From: Sulfopaludibacter sp035606355
Lineage (GTDB): Bacteria; Acidobacteriota; Terriglobia; Bryobacterales; Bryobacteraceae
NCBI GenBank assembly: GCA_035606355.1
Contig: DATNFO010000008.1
Span: forward strand, 1 to 64,000
Length of the DNA: 64,000 nt
Direction: 5' to 3'
Part shown: positions 52,544 through 60,278 of the stretch, one piece after another
How the letters are laid out: every line of letters starts with the position of its first letter
Position numbering within the stretch: the stretch's first letter is position 1
Translations under genes and position numbers: made by a program
The notes under the pieces: generated by a model
What the model was told of the DNA's origin: nothing
Database searches by the model: none
What the model saw: the letters and a program-made list of their open reading frames with translations, nothing else

Positions 52544-53323
52544 CTAATCTCCGTTGATTGCGTGCCGCCGCACGGCGCGGGCCTTTCCTGTCGTTTCGTC
52601 TATATCGATAATGACTGCGTGCAGCTCCGGAGAATGGCGCGATGCCTCCATGCGCACCGGCAGAGCGGTCAGAAACCGCTGCAGCACAATATCCGTATCC
52701 ACCCCGATGACGCTGCCGTATGGACCAGTCATACCGCAATCCGTCTGGTACGCGGTGCCGCCCGGAAGGATGCGCGTATCCGCGGTCGGGATGTGGGTGT
52801 GCGTCCCCACAATTGCCGACACGCGGCCGTCGAGATACCAGCCCATTGCCATCTTTTCACTGGTCACCTCCGCGTGAAAATCCACGAACTTCACCTTGAC
52901 GGCGGGCGGCAGTTCCGCGAGCAACTGGTCGGCTTTGCGAAATGGGCAGTCCGTCGACGGCATATAAGTGCGGCCCTGCAGGTTGATGACTGCACATTCT
53001 ACGCCATTCCGCGCCCGAAATTGAATCATGCCTTTTCCGGGCGCCTGCGGATAGTTGGCGGGACGCAGAACGCGCGGCTGACGGTCCAGGTAATCGTACA
53101 GGTCACGCTTGTCCCAAACGTGGTTGCCGCTGGTGAGAACATCCAGGCCCAGGCCCAGCAGATCCTCCGCAATGGAGGGCGTAATGCCGAATCCCCCGGC
53201 GGCGTTTTCGGCGTTGGCGATGGCCAGATCGATGCGGTTGGTTTGAACAATATCCTGCAGGTGGTCCGCGACCAGCTTGCGTCCCGGGGAAGCGAAGATG
53301 TCCCCGATGAAGAGTATGTTCAT
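52544..53323 (-). CDS. ymdB: YmdB-like (TIGR00282) metallophosphoesterase
   Basis: The 259-residue protein has the family's metal-binding motifs: LFIGDIFASPGR at the N-terminus, NHVWDK, DFHAEVTSEK with conserved Asp/His/Glu, and IVGTHTHIPTAD. TIGR00282 members include Bacillus YmdB, a cyclic-nucleotide and RNA-related phosphodiesterase involved in biofilm and late adaptive behaviour. The protein is soluble and cytoplasmic. It precedes the diguanylate cyclase gene by 3 nt, which fits a role in nucleotide signalling, though cyclic di-GMP is not its proven substrate. Confidence 0.92.
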   Translation of the reverse strand: MNILFIGDIFASPGRKLVADHLQDIVQTNRIDLAIANAENAAGGFGITPSIAEDLLGLGLDVLTSGNHVWDKRDLYDYLDRQPRVLRPANYPQAPGKGMIQFRARNGVECAVINLQGRTYMPSTDCPFRKADQLLAELPPAVKVKFVDFHAEVTSEKMAMGWYLDGRVSAIVGTHTHIPTADTRILPGGTAYQTDCGMTGPYGSVIGVDTDIVLQRFLTALPVRMEASRHSPELHAVIIDIDETTGKARAVRRHAINGD

Positions 53324-53381
53324 GCTAACGAATTCACGTTAGCACGTACGGCGCTGCTTCCGTTTGTTATCGTCGAGAGTG

Positions 53382-54644
53382 ATGTCCAATGAAACCAGAA
53401 ATCCGTGCGCTGTGGAGCGCCGGTACGTACGGACACGCCGGGTGGACGAGTGCGGCAGCCTGCACGACCTCTTCACGAGCTGCCTGCCGGCGTTCGGCGG
53501 CGCCTATCTGCGCCGCATTTATCAAATTCTCGATCGCGCCATCGGGATGGGCTGCCCCCTCACACTGGCGGTATCCGGTCCGGTAACGGTTTCCGGCCAG
53601 CATCACACGTGGCTGCTGCCTCTGCTGGAGACCGGTTGGGTCGCGTACCTCAGCACCACGGATGCGGTCTGTTACCACGACGGCCACCGCAGCCTGGATG
53701 CTTACAAATCCGGCCCCATCCATGAAGTCTCCATCAACAGCGACGACGCGGCCCTCCGCGACGAAGGGACCATCCGCGTCACCGACATGGCGTTTGACGA
53801 GGGCGTGCTTCTGGACCAGGACCGTTTCCTGACCGCTGTCCTCAGCCGGCCCGAGTTTCAACACAAGATGACCGGCACGGAACTGCGCTACCTGCTCGGC
53901 AGATTCTACGCCGCGCAGGAACAGCAAAACGGCGTAGACGCGGGACTGCTCAGCACGTGCTACCGGCGGGCGATCCCTATCTTCGTCGGCGCTCCCGCGG
54001 ACGGCAGCGTATTCCTGAATTCGATGAAGTTGTGGGCCATGCGCGAGGCCGGGCTGATCCCGCAATATGCTTTCGATCTGGACCTCCACGCGGAGGTGTT
54101 CGAAGCGTGCGCCTACCATCGCTGGGGACTGTTCGAGAATCCCGTGCAAGCGCTCGGAACGGTGATCCTGGGCGGCGGCGTGCCGAAGAACTATAACTTG
54201 CAGCCGGAGCCGGCACTCGGCCAGGTGCTGGGACTGCCCAACGTGCGCGGATACAACTTCGACGTGCAGATCGTGACCGCGCCGGTGACGGACGGGTCGC
54301 TGTCTTCGTGCCCGCCCGCCGAGGCGGTCACCTGGGGCAAGGTGGACAAAGACACCTACCTTCAGACCACCGAGAGCATGCAGAGCGATTACTCGATCGT
54401 GATGCCGTTCCTGGTGAAAGCGCTGCTCGACAATCGCGCAAGGTGGAGCCGTATGGCAGGCGAAATGGGCGAGGAGACGCTATTCGAGCGGCACCCGGAA
54501 GCCCGAGGCTATTTGCGTCCGCAGGAGGGCTACCGCTTGTTCGAAAAACGGGAAGCACTCTGCAAAACGCTGACTGACGATGTCCGCCAAAACCGGGAAT
54601 GGCTGCAACAAACGCTGAACTACCCGCTGGCAATTTCGCGCTGA
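53382..54644 (+). CDS. Deoxyhypusine synthase-like enzyme (bacterial)
   Basis: The 420-residue protein belongs to the DHS family: LTLAVSGPVTVSGQ, WVAYLSTTDAVCYHDG, NYNLQPEPALGQVLG and AVTWGK, with Lys about 320 at the position of the catalytic Lys that carries the aminobutyl group. Deoxyhypusine synthase modifies eIF5A in eukaryotes and archaea; bacteria lack eIF5A, and characterised bacterial homologues make homospermidine or related polyamines. The ATG at 53382 follows GAGAGTG. It is a single gene, divergent from ymdB and convergent to the permease gene. Confidence 0.85.
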   Translation: MSNETRNPCAVERRYVRTRRVDECGSLHDLFTSCLPAFGGAYLRRIYQILDRAIGMGCPLTLAVSGPVTVSGQHHTWLLPLLETGWVAYLSTTDAVCYHDGHRSLDAYKSGPIHEVSINSDDAALRDEGTIRVTDMAFDEGVLLDQDRFLTAVLSRPEFQHKMTGTELRYLLGRFYAAQEQQNGVDAGLLSTCYRRAIPIFVGAPADGSVFLNSMKLWAMREAGLIPQYAFDLDLHAEVFEACAYHRWGLFENPVQALGTVILGGGVPKNYNLQPEPALGQVLGLPNVRGYNFDVQIVTAPVTDGSLSSCPPAEAVTWGKVDKDTYLQTTESMQSDYSIVMPFLVKALLDNRARWSRMAGEMGEETLFERHPEARGYLRPQEGYRLFEKREALCKTLTDDVRQNREWLQQTLNYPLAISR

Positions 54645-54715
54645 GTCCACGTTTTCGGGCACCCGTTGCCGCTGCCTGACGGCACTGTAAAAGAATAAAT
54701 TGTTTCCGTATGCCC

Positions 54716-54806
54716 GGCACCTTTTGCCGCTCCCTTACGGTCACGGCTCCGTATGTACATGATTCAGATACGGAGCCGTGACCGTAAGGGAGCGGTAAAA
54801 GGTGCC
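54716..54806. repeat. 39-bp inverted repeat, GGGAGCGGTAAA family
   Basis: The left arm 54716-54754 begins GGCACCTTTTGCCGCTCCC; the right arm 54768-54806 is its reverse complement with one mismatch in 39, with a 13-nt loop. The arms contain TACGGAGCCGTGACCGTAAG. It lies between two convergent genes. A single RNA transcript would form a very stable hairpin, though without a T tract. Confidence 0.85.
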
Positions 54807-54870
54807 GACGATTCGAGTGCGTTTTGAACGCTGCATAAAAGCGATTCGATATTTATCACAACCCCCTGAG

Positions 54871-54941
54871 GGAGCGTTAAAAGGTGTATCGAAAAGCGAA
54901 TGGAGCGCCACGAGAACAACAGCCGGATTTCTTCACAAACC
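54871..54941. repeat. Dispersed repeat, copy B
   Basis: This 71-nt stretch (starting GGAGCGTTAAAAGGTG and ending TTCACAAACC) matches 128-198 with five mismatches and no gaps, 54.7 kb away. It lies just after the inverted repeat and abuts the permease stop. The 64 nt between the two repeats carry nothing recognised. Confidence 0.8.
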
Positions 54942-54952
54942 GGCCCGCCCTC

Positions 54953-56476
54953 TTACCCTTCCGTCTCAGCCAGCGTGCTCCGGTGCCGCCCAAACGGGAA
55001 ATAAATCGCCGCTCCAATCAGCAGCCACACGATGAACCGCATCCACGTCTCCAGCGGCAGCCCGACCATCAGCAGCAAACAGCATGCGATCGAGAGCAGC
55101 GGCGTATACGGCACCAGCGGCACCTTAAACGCGCGCGGCCGATCCGGCTGCGTCCGGCGCAGAACAATCACACCCGCCGACACCACGATAAAGGCGAAGA
55201 GCGTTCCTATATTGGACAACTCGGCGAAGGTGTCGATATCCCACAGCCCGGCCGGAATGCCGACGAAGAAGCCGGCGATCCAGGTGGAGACGTGCGGCGT
55301 CCGGAAGCGCTCGTGCACCTTGGAGAACAGGCCGGGCAGCAGACGGTCGCGCGACATGGCGAACCAGACGCGCGCCTGCCCGTACTGGTAGACCAGCAGC
55401 GACGAAAGCATCCCCATCAGCGCCCCCGCCGTGACGATCAGGCGCAGGCGATTCATGCCGAGCGTTTTGAGTGCCACCGCGACCGGGGCATCGGGATCGA
55501 GCTGGTCCCAACTCACGATGCCTGTCAGCACCAGCGACACGGAGGCATAGAGCAGCGTGCAGATCGCCAGCGTCGCAATGATGCCGAAGGGCAGGTCGCG
55601 CTGCGGCTGGCGGCACTCCTCGGCCGCCGTAGATACCGAATCGAAGCCGATGTAGCTGAAAAAGATGATCGAGCCACCGGCGAGGATACCGGGAAAACCG
55701 TTCGGCGCGAAGGGGTGCCAGTGCGAGGTGTTGACCGCGTGCGCCGCGCCCAGACAGAAGATCACGATCGCCGCGATCTTGATCAGCACCATCGTGGTGT
55801 TGGCTTTGGCGCTTTCCCGAACGCCGCGCACCAGAATCCACGACACGCCCAGCGTGATCAGCAGCGCGGGTACGTTGAACCAGCCCGCCGGACCTCCCGG
55901 AGCCGGATACGGCGGATACGCGAATTTCGGTGGTAAGTGGAAGCCGAAAACGTTGTCGAAAAGGTCCTGAAGATAAGCCGAGAAACCCACCGCCACCGAC
56001 ATGTTGGAGACGGCGTACTCCAGAATGAGATCCCACCCGATGATCCAGGCGAAAATTTCACCCAGCGTCGCGTAGGCGTACGTGTACGCGCTGCCCGCGA
56101 TCGGAATCATGGACGCCAGCTCCGCGTAGCAGAGCGCGGCGAAGCAGCAGGCAAGAGCGACCAGCAGGAAGGAAAGCGTCAGCGCCGGACCCGCCCCCGG
56201 CCGTCCCACCTGTGCGGGCACGTGAAAGCCGTTGGCTATGAAATCGAAGAGCGTGACTTTGAGCCAGGCAAAGCTGTCGGGGTGGCCGGAACCGAGCACC
56301 TGCACGATTTTGCCTCGCGCGGCGGTGCCGGTTACGGTGAAAATGCCGGAGCCGATGACGGCGCCGATACCGAACGCCGTCAGGCTCCACGGACCGAGGG
56401 AACGCTTGAGCTTCTTGTCCGGGTCTTCACTGGCGGCGATCAGGGCATCAATGCTTTTCTTGCGAAAGATACTCAT
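54953..56476 (-). CDS. APC-superfamily amino-acid permease
   Basis: The 507-residue protein starts with a short basic N-terminus (MSIFRKKSIDALIAASEDP) and a first helix with AFGIGAVIGSGIFTVTG, the substrate-binding GSGIF signature of the APC superfamily. Twelve to fourteen transmembrane helices follow, including IPIAGSAYTYAYATLGE in helix 3 and YIGFDSVSTAAEECR in helix 6. It resembles the cationic amino-acid transporter (CAT/YfnA) subgroup. Substrate is inferred only. A 24-nt gap separates it from the small basic gene upstream. Confidence 0.92.
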   Translation of the reverse strand: MSIFRKKSIDALIAASEDPDKKLKRSLGPWSLTAFGIGAVIGSGIFTVTGTAARGKIVQVLGSGHPDSFAWLKVTLFDFIANGFHVPAQVGRPGAGPALTLSFLLVALACCFAALCYAELASMIPIAGSAYTYAYATLGEIFAWIIGWDLILEYAVSNMSVAVGFSAYLQDLFDNVFGFHLPPKFAYPPYPAPGGPAGWFNVPALLITLGVSWILVRGVRESAKANTTMVLIKIAAIVIFCLGAAHAVNTSHWHPFAPNGFPGILAGGSIIFFSYIGFDSVSTAAEECRQPQRDLPFGIIATLAICTLLYASVSLVLTGIVSWDQLDPDAPVAVALKTLGMNRLRLIVTAGALMGMLSSLLVYQYGQARVWFAMSRDRLLPGLFSKVHERFRTPHVSTWIAGFFVGIPAGLWDIDTFAELSNIGTLFAFIVVSAGVIVLRRTQPDRPRAFKVPLVPYTPLLSIACCLLLMVGLPLETWMRFIVWLLIGAAIYFPFGRHRSTLAETEG

Positions 56477-56500
56477 GGCCGCCGCCTCTCGTCCGGTTGT

Positions 56501-56659
56501 CTAGCGCTTGCGCTGGCCTTGCGCCTGGTGACGAATTTTCTTCTTCATCGACCCGCGAGCCACACCGGCGGCGCGCTTAGCTTTGGGCGCGGCCTTCTTA
56601 CGGGCGGTGCGCTTCACCTTCTTGCGTTCGACTTTATCTTCGATGTTCTTGGTATTCAT
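56501..56659 (-). CDS. Small Lys/Arg-rich protein
   Basis: The 52-residue frame encodes MNTKNIEDKVERKKVKRTARKK-type sequence: 22 or so Lys and Arg, Ala-Pro-Lys segments resembling histone H1-like tails, and the C-terminal GQRKR. Its ATG shares one base with the TGA of the helicase gene (TGATG), which supports translation. It may bind nucleic acid or be a ribosome-associated factor; there is no known domain. No strong ribosome binding site is seen. Confidence 0.6.
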   Translation of the reverse strand: MNTKNIEDKVERKKVKRTARKKAAPKAKRAAGVARGSMKKKIRHQAQGQRKR

Positions 56660-59016
56660 CAGTTTCTTTTCAATCCTGCGTACTTTTCTACGAGTTTCTT
56701 AAGACCCACACGAGGGAAATTGACAGTAATTTTAGCATCGTCGCCGTCGCCTTCGCGCTTCACCACCGTGCCCGTGCCGTATTTCGGATGCTCCACCGTC
56801 ATGCCGGTGCGTGCGACCTTGCGCGCGGCCGGAACGGCGGCAGCGGGGGGCTTGGCGGCAGGCGGCCGCGAAAACGGCGCGGGCGGCAGCTGCGGCGGTG
56901 TGCGATTCGGATTCGGAGCCGGCGCCTTGGCATTAAAGCGCATGCCGCGATCCCCGAAGAATTGCGAAATATTTTCGACCGAGTTGTACGTTTTGCCGGT
57001 GAACGTATTGCGCCGCGCGGATTGCTGCACCTCATGCCGCTCGCTGAACAGATCCACTTCACCCGGCTCATCTTTCACGCCGTGGTTCACGATCAGCGGC
57101 TCGGGAACTTCGCTCAGGAACCAGGAAGGCGTGGAGCGCTCCTGCTCTCCGCCCCCGAAACGGCGGCGGTAGCGCGCCCAGGTGAGGATCAGGCGTTTCC
57201 GCGCTCGCGTCATCCCGACATAACACAGACGCCGCTCCTCTTCGAGCGCTTCCTCGGAATTCATGCTGCGGCTATGCGGAAACAACCCCAGTTCCATGCC
57301 CGCCAGGAACACCAGTGGGAATTCCAGGCCTTTGGCGTTGTGCAGCGTCATCAGGGTGATGGGCGCCTGCTCGTCATAGGCATCCGCATCGGCCACCAGC
57401 GCGGCATGATCCAGAAAATCGCCGACACTCTCGCCGCGCTCTGCCGCTTCCGTGGCTGCGTTGATCAATTCACCCAGGTTCTCCAGGCGCGTTTCCGATT
57501 CCGGAGTCTTCTCGGTTTCCAGCATCTTGCGGTAACCGGTGCGCTCGAGAATGTGCCTGATCAGGTCCGGCAGCGGCGAGCTCGATGCCACCAGCGACAG
57601 TTCCTGAATCAGGTTGCGGAACAGGACGAGAGAGGATTGCGACCTGGTAGAGAGACTCTCATCGTGGATGATCCGCTCGATCGAATCCCATAAATTCAGC
57701 CCGTGCTCTCGCGAATACTTTTCGATCTGTTCCACCGTGGTCCGGCCGATGCCGCGCGCCGGAGTGTTGATGACGCGCATCAGGCTGACGGAATCCACAT
57801 TGGAAGCGGCCAGCTTCAGGTACGCCACGATGTCCTTGATCTCCGCCCGCTGATAGAAGCTGAAGCCGCCGACGATGTTGTACTTCCGCCCGTAGCGCCG
57901 CAGCGCTTCTTCAATCTGCCGCGACTGCGAATTCGTGCGATAGAGAATCGCCACATGGTCGCCCGGATTGGAGGCCAGGAATTTTTCAGCCGTATCCGCG
58001 ATGAACAGCGCTTCGTTCTCCGCGTCGAAGCCCGCATAAAGGCCGATGCGGTCGCCCGCCGGCGATTCGGTCCACAGCTTCTTGCCCTTGCGCGCCTTGT
58101 TATTCTCCACCACCGCGCCCGCCGCGGCGAGAATGTTTTTGGTGGAACGGTAATTCTGCTCCAGGCGGATGACTTTGGCCTTGGGAAAATCCTTCTCAAA
58201 ATCGAGAATGTTCTTGATGTCGGCGCCCCGCCAACTGTAAATGGATTGATCCTCGTCGCCCACCACGCACACGTTGCTGTGTGATTCGCTCAACAGGCGC
58301 ATCAACTCGTACTGGCTGCGGTTGGTGTCCTGATACTCGTCGATCATCACGTAGCTCAGGCGGCGGTTGTAGGCCTCGCGAGTAGCGGCATCGGTGCGCA
58401 GCAGCGTCACCGCCTCCAGCAAAAGGTCGTCGAAGTCCAGGGCATTGGCGTTGCGCAGCGCCTTCTCATACGCCTCGAAGAGCGCGGCGATGGCTTCGGT
58501 CTCTTTGTTGGTCGCGTGCTTGTAGATGTCGCTGGGAGTTTCTTTGCGATTCTTGGAGGCGCTGATGCGGGAGAGAGCCGCGCGATACTGCATGAACTCT
58601 TTTTCGTCCAGGCCGAGCCCGCGATAGGCGGCCTTGATGATTGCGAGTTGATCTTCGTCGTCGTAAATCGTGAAGCGGCGCGTGAATCCCGGACGCACGC
58701 GCGCCAGCGGGTCGCCGTCGCGGCGCAGCAGGCGGACGCAGAAGGAGTGGAACGTGGAAATCGTGGGGGCGGAATCGAGCGGAACGTCCTGCAGCAGCGC
58801 CGTAACTCTCTCGCGCATCTCGGCCGCCGCCTTGTTGGTAAAGGTGACCGCCAGAATCGCCGAGGGCGGCACATGCCGCGCCGTGATGATGTGCGCGATC
58901 CGGTGGGTGATCACGCGTGTCTTGCCGCTACCCGCGCCGGCGAGAATCAGCAGCGGGCCTTCCGTATGGCTCACGGCCTCGCGCTGCTGGGCGTTCAGCC
59001 CTTTTAGAAAATCCAT
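56659..59016 (-). CDS. pcrA: ATP-dependent DNA helicase of the UvrD/PcrA family
   Basis: The 785-residue SF1A helicase has LNAQQREAVSH at the N-terminus, Walker A LAGAGSGKTRV, motif Ia TFTNKAA, motif II DEYQDTNRSQ, motif III GDEDQSIYSWRG, motif IV YRSTKNI and later motifs (TLMTLHNAKGLEF, AGMELGLFPH, RRLCYVGMTRARKRL). A C-terminal tail carries a Tudor-like domain typical of PcrA (VEHPKYGTGTVVK). It moves 3'-5' and acts in repair and replication. It is the first gene of a short unit with the small basic protein. Confidence 0.95.
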   Translation of the reverse strand: MDFLKGLNAQQREAVSHTEGPLLILAGAGSGKTRVITHRIAHIITARHVPPSAILAVTFTNKAAAEMRERVTALLQDVPLDSAPTISTFHSFCVRLLRRDGDPLARVRPGFTRRFTIYDDEDQLAIIKAAYRGLGLDEKEFMQYRAALSRISASKNRKETPSDIYKHATNKETEAIAALFEAYEKALRNANALDFDDLLLEAVTLLRTDAATREAYNRRLSYVMIDEYQDTNRSQYELMRLLSESHSNVCVVGDEDQSIYSWRGADIKNILDFEKDFPKAKVIRLEQNYRSTKNILAAAGAVVENNKARKGKKLWTESPAGDRIGLYAGFDAENEALFIADTAEKFLASNPGDHVAILYRTNSQSRQIEEALRRYGRKYNIVGGFSFYQRAEIKDIVAYLKLAASNVDSVSLMRVINTPARGIGRTTVEQIEKYSREHGLNLWDSIERIIHDESLSTRSQSSLVLFRNLIQELSLVASSSPLPDLIRHILERTGYRKMLETEKTPESETRLENLGELINAATEAAERGESVGDFLDHAALVADADAYDEQAPITLMTLHNAKGLEFPLVFLAGMELGLFPHSRSMNSEEALEEERRLCYVGMTRARKRLILTWARYRRRFGGGEQERSTPSWFLSEVPEPLIVNHGVKDEPGEVDLFSERHEVQQSARRNTFTGKTYNSVENISQFFGDRGMRFNAKAPAPNPNRTPPQLPPAPFSRPPAAKPPAAAVPAARKVARTGMTVEHPKYGTGTVVKREGDGDDAKITVNFPRVGLKKLVEKYAGLKRN

Positions 59017-59077
59017 TGCGTTGGGAACCTTGTCAGTTTAGCATGCGGCGCCCGCCACAATGGCCCGCTCGCGCCTT

Positions 59078-59188
59078 CTAGCGCGTCGGAACAGGCGATC
59101 TCAAAGGCGTGCCCGGACCGGGAGGGATCAGAAGCGCCGCCAGTACCACCAGGAGCAGAATTGCAAGTGTCAGGAAATCGGAATCCAT
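59078..59188 (-). CDS. Possible 36-residue membrane peptide
   Basis: MDSDFLTLAILLLVVLAALL forms one transmembrane helix followed by a Pro-rich tail. An AAGGA box lies about 9 nt upstream of the ATG. The stop precedes the helicase start by about 60 nt. It may be a small membrane protein or chance. The remaining intergenic space (59189-59375) shows only a weak inverted pair TAGACCT/AGGTCTA and no gene I can support. Confidence 0.4.
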   Translation of the reverse strand: MDSDFLTLAILLLVVLAALLIPPGPGTPLRSPVPTR

Positions 59189-59375
59189 TATGGTATCCTT
59201 CGCACGGACCGCACAAGTAGACCTTGACCCGCAAGCGACAGCAGGAGGAAAAGGAACGAGGAACTCCGCCGGAGGGTACCAGTGAAACTGTAGGATCAGG
59301 TCTATATTAGCACAGTCTTGCGCGGCGCAACTACCGAGTTATCCACTTTCCGTGCTCGGGCGGGATTCTCAACGC

Positions 59376-60218
59376 CTACTTCCTCGCGAGTTCGTTCTCC
59401 GAGCCGATAAATCCCCACGTGATCCACACTCTTCCTTCCGCGACCTTGCTGAAGTATTCGCGCGCTTTCCCGGCCTCGCCATTATAAAGATGCCAATTGC
59501 CCACCCCGTAGCCGACCGTGTCGAAACCGAGTTCCGCCTCGGTATCGGTGCTTCCGCGCGGCGGCTGCGGTGGCACGATGTCCGCTTCCGCCATCCGGTT
59601 CTGAAACAGGCGCACCAGATTCAGGTAATGAAGCGTATGCGGAGCCGAGTTTGTCATCTCTGGACCGATCGCCGCGGCCGCGGCTTCGGCGTCCTTCGCG
59701 CGGCCCGCGCGGCGCAACGACGCGTACAGCCAGTTGGTGGAGTTGATGCGCTCATCGTCATCGGGCGCAAATTCCACGGCGTGACGGAATGCCTCCGCCG
59801 CATCATTAAAGTCGCCCAGAAAGTAATTGGCGAGTCCCAGATGATAATACGCGTCCATGCGCTTCGGACTCAGTTGCACAGCCTTGGATAAATCCTTGCG
59901 CGCCCTTTCGAAATCCCGCAGCGGCAGTTCGCGATGGCCGCGCTCCGTCAACAGGTCCGCGTTTTCTCCCACGGCGAGCAATCCGCGCGAGCAGGCGCTG
60001 ACCGCTTCCCGTTCTTCCCACACCGCGGCATGCGCCTGAGATAGTTTCACGAATGCCTCGGCGGAATTGGGATGAGCGGCAAGTTCGCGCTGCGCCGCTA
60101 CCACCACCAACTTTTCATCGGGAAGCGAATACCGCTTCGTCCCCAGGGGAGAAGTAATCTCGTAGACCTGTCCGAACCCTAATACAGCCGTAAGTGCGAT
60201 GGCGCCGAGCAGTTTCAT
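59376..60218 (-). CDS. Exported TPR protein
   Basis: The 280-residue protein has a signal peptide (MKLLGAIALTAVLGFGQ) and TPR repeats from about 55 to 200, with units such as DFERARKDLSKAVQLSPKRM and YYHLGLANYFLGDFNDAAEA. The C-terminal part (about 205-280) may form another repeat-like helical block (WHLYNGEAGKAREYF). The ATG at 60218 follows from the signal peptide; an upstream in-frame start exists. It is divergent from the glycosidase gene. Role: protein interactions in the envelope is an inference. Confidence 0.83.
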   Translation of the reverse strand: MKLLGAIALTAVLGFGQVYEITSPLGTKRYSLPDEKLVVVAAQRELAAHPNSAEAFVKLSQAHAAVWEEREAVSACSRGLLAVGENADLLTERGHRELPLRDFERARKDLSKAVQLSPKRMDAYYHLGLANYFLGDFNDAAEAFRHAVEFAPDDDERINSTNWLYASLRRAGRAKDAEAAAAAIGPEMTNSAPHTLHYLNLVRLFQNRMAEADIVPPQPPRGSTDTEAELGFDTVGYGVGNWHLYNGEAGKAREYFSKVAEGRVWITWGFIGSENELARK

Positions 60219-60278
60219 CTTTCGCAGATTATATAGTACTGACCGGCCTTCAGGCTTCACCAGTGCTACGCTTTGCCT

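Noticed and set aside
59004..59234. A 76-residue minus-strand frame
   Set aside because: It has no domain-like pattern and overlaps the helicase start. A shorter frame with an AAGGA box at 59188 is better supported.
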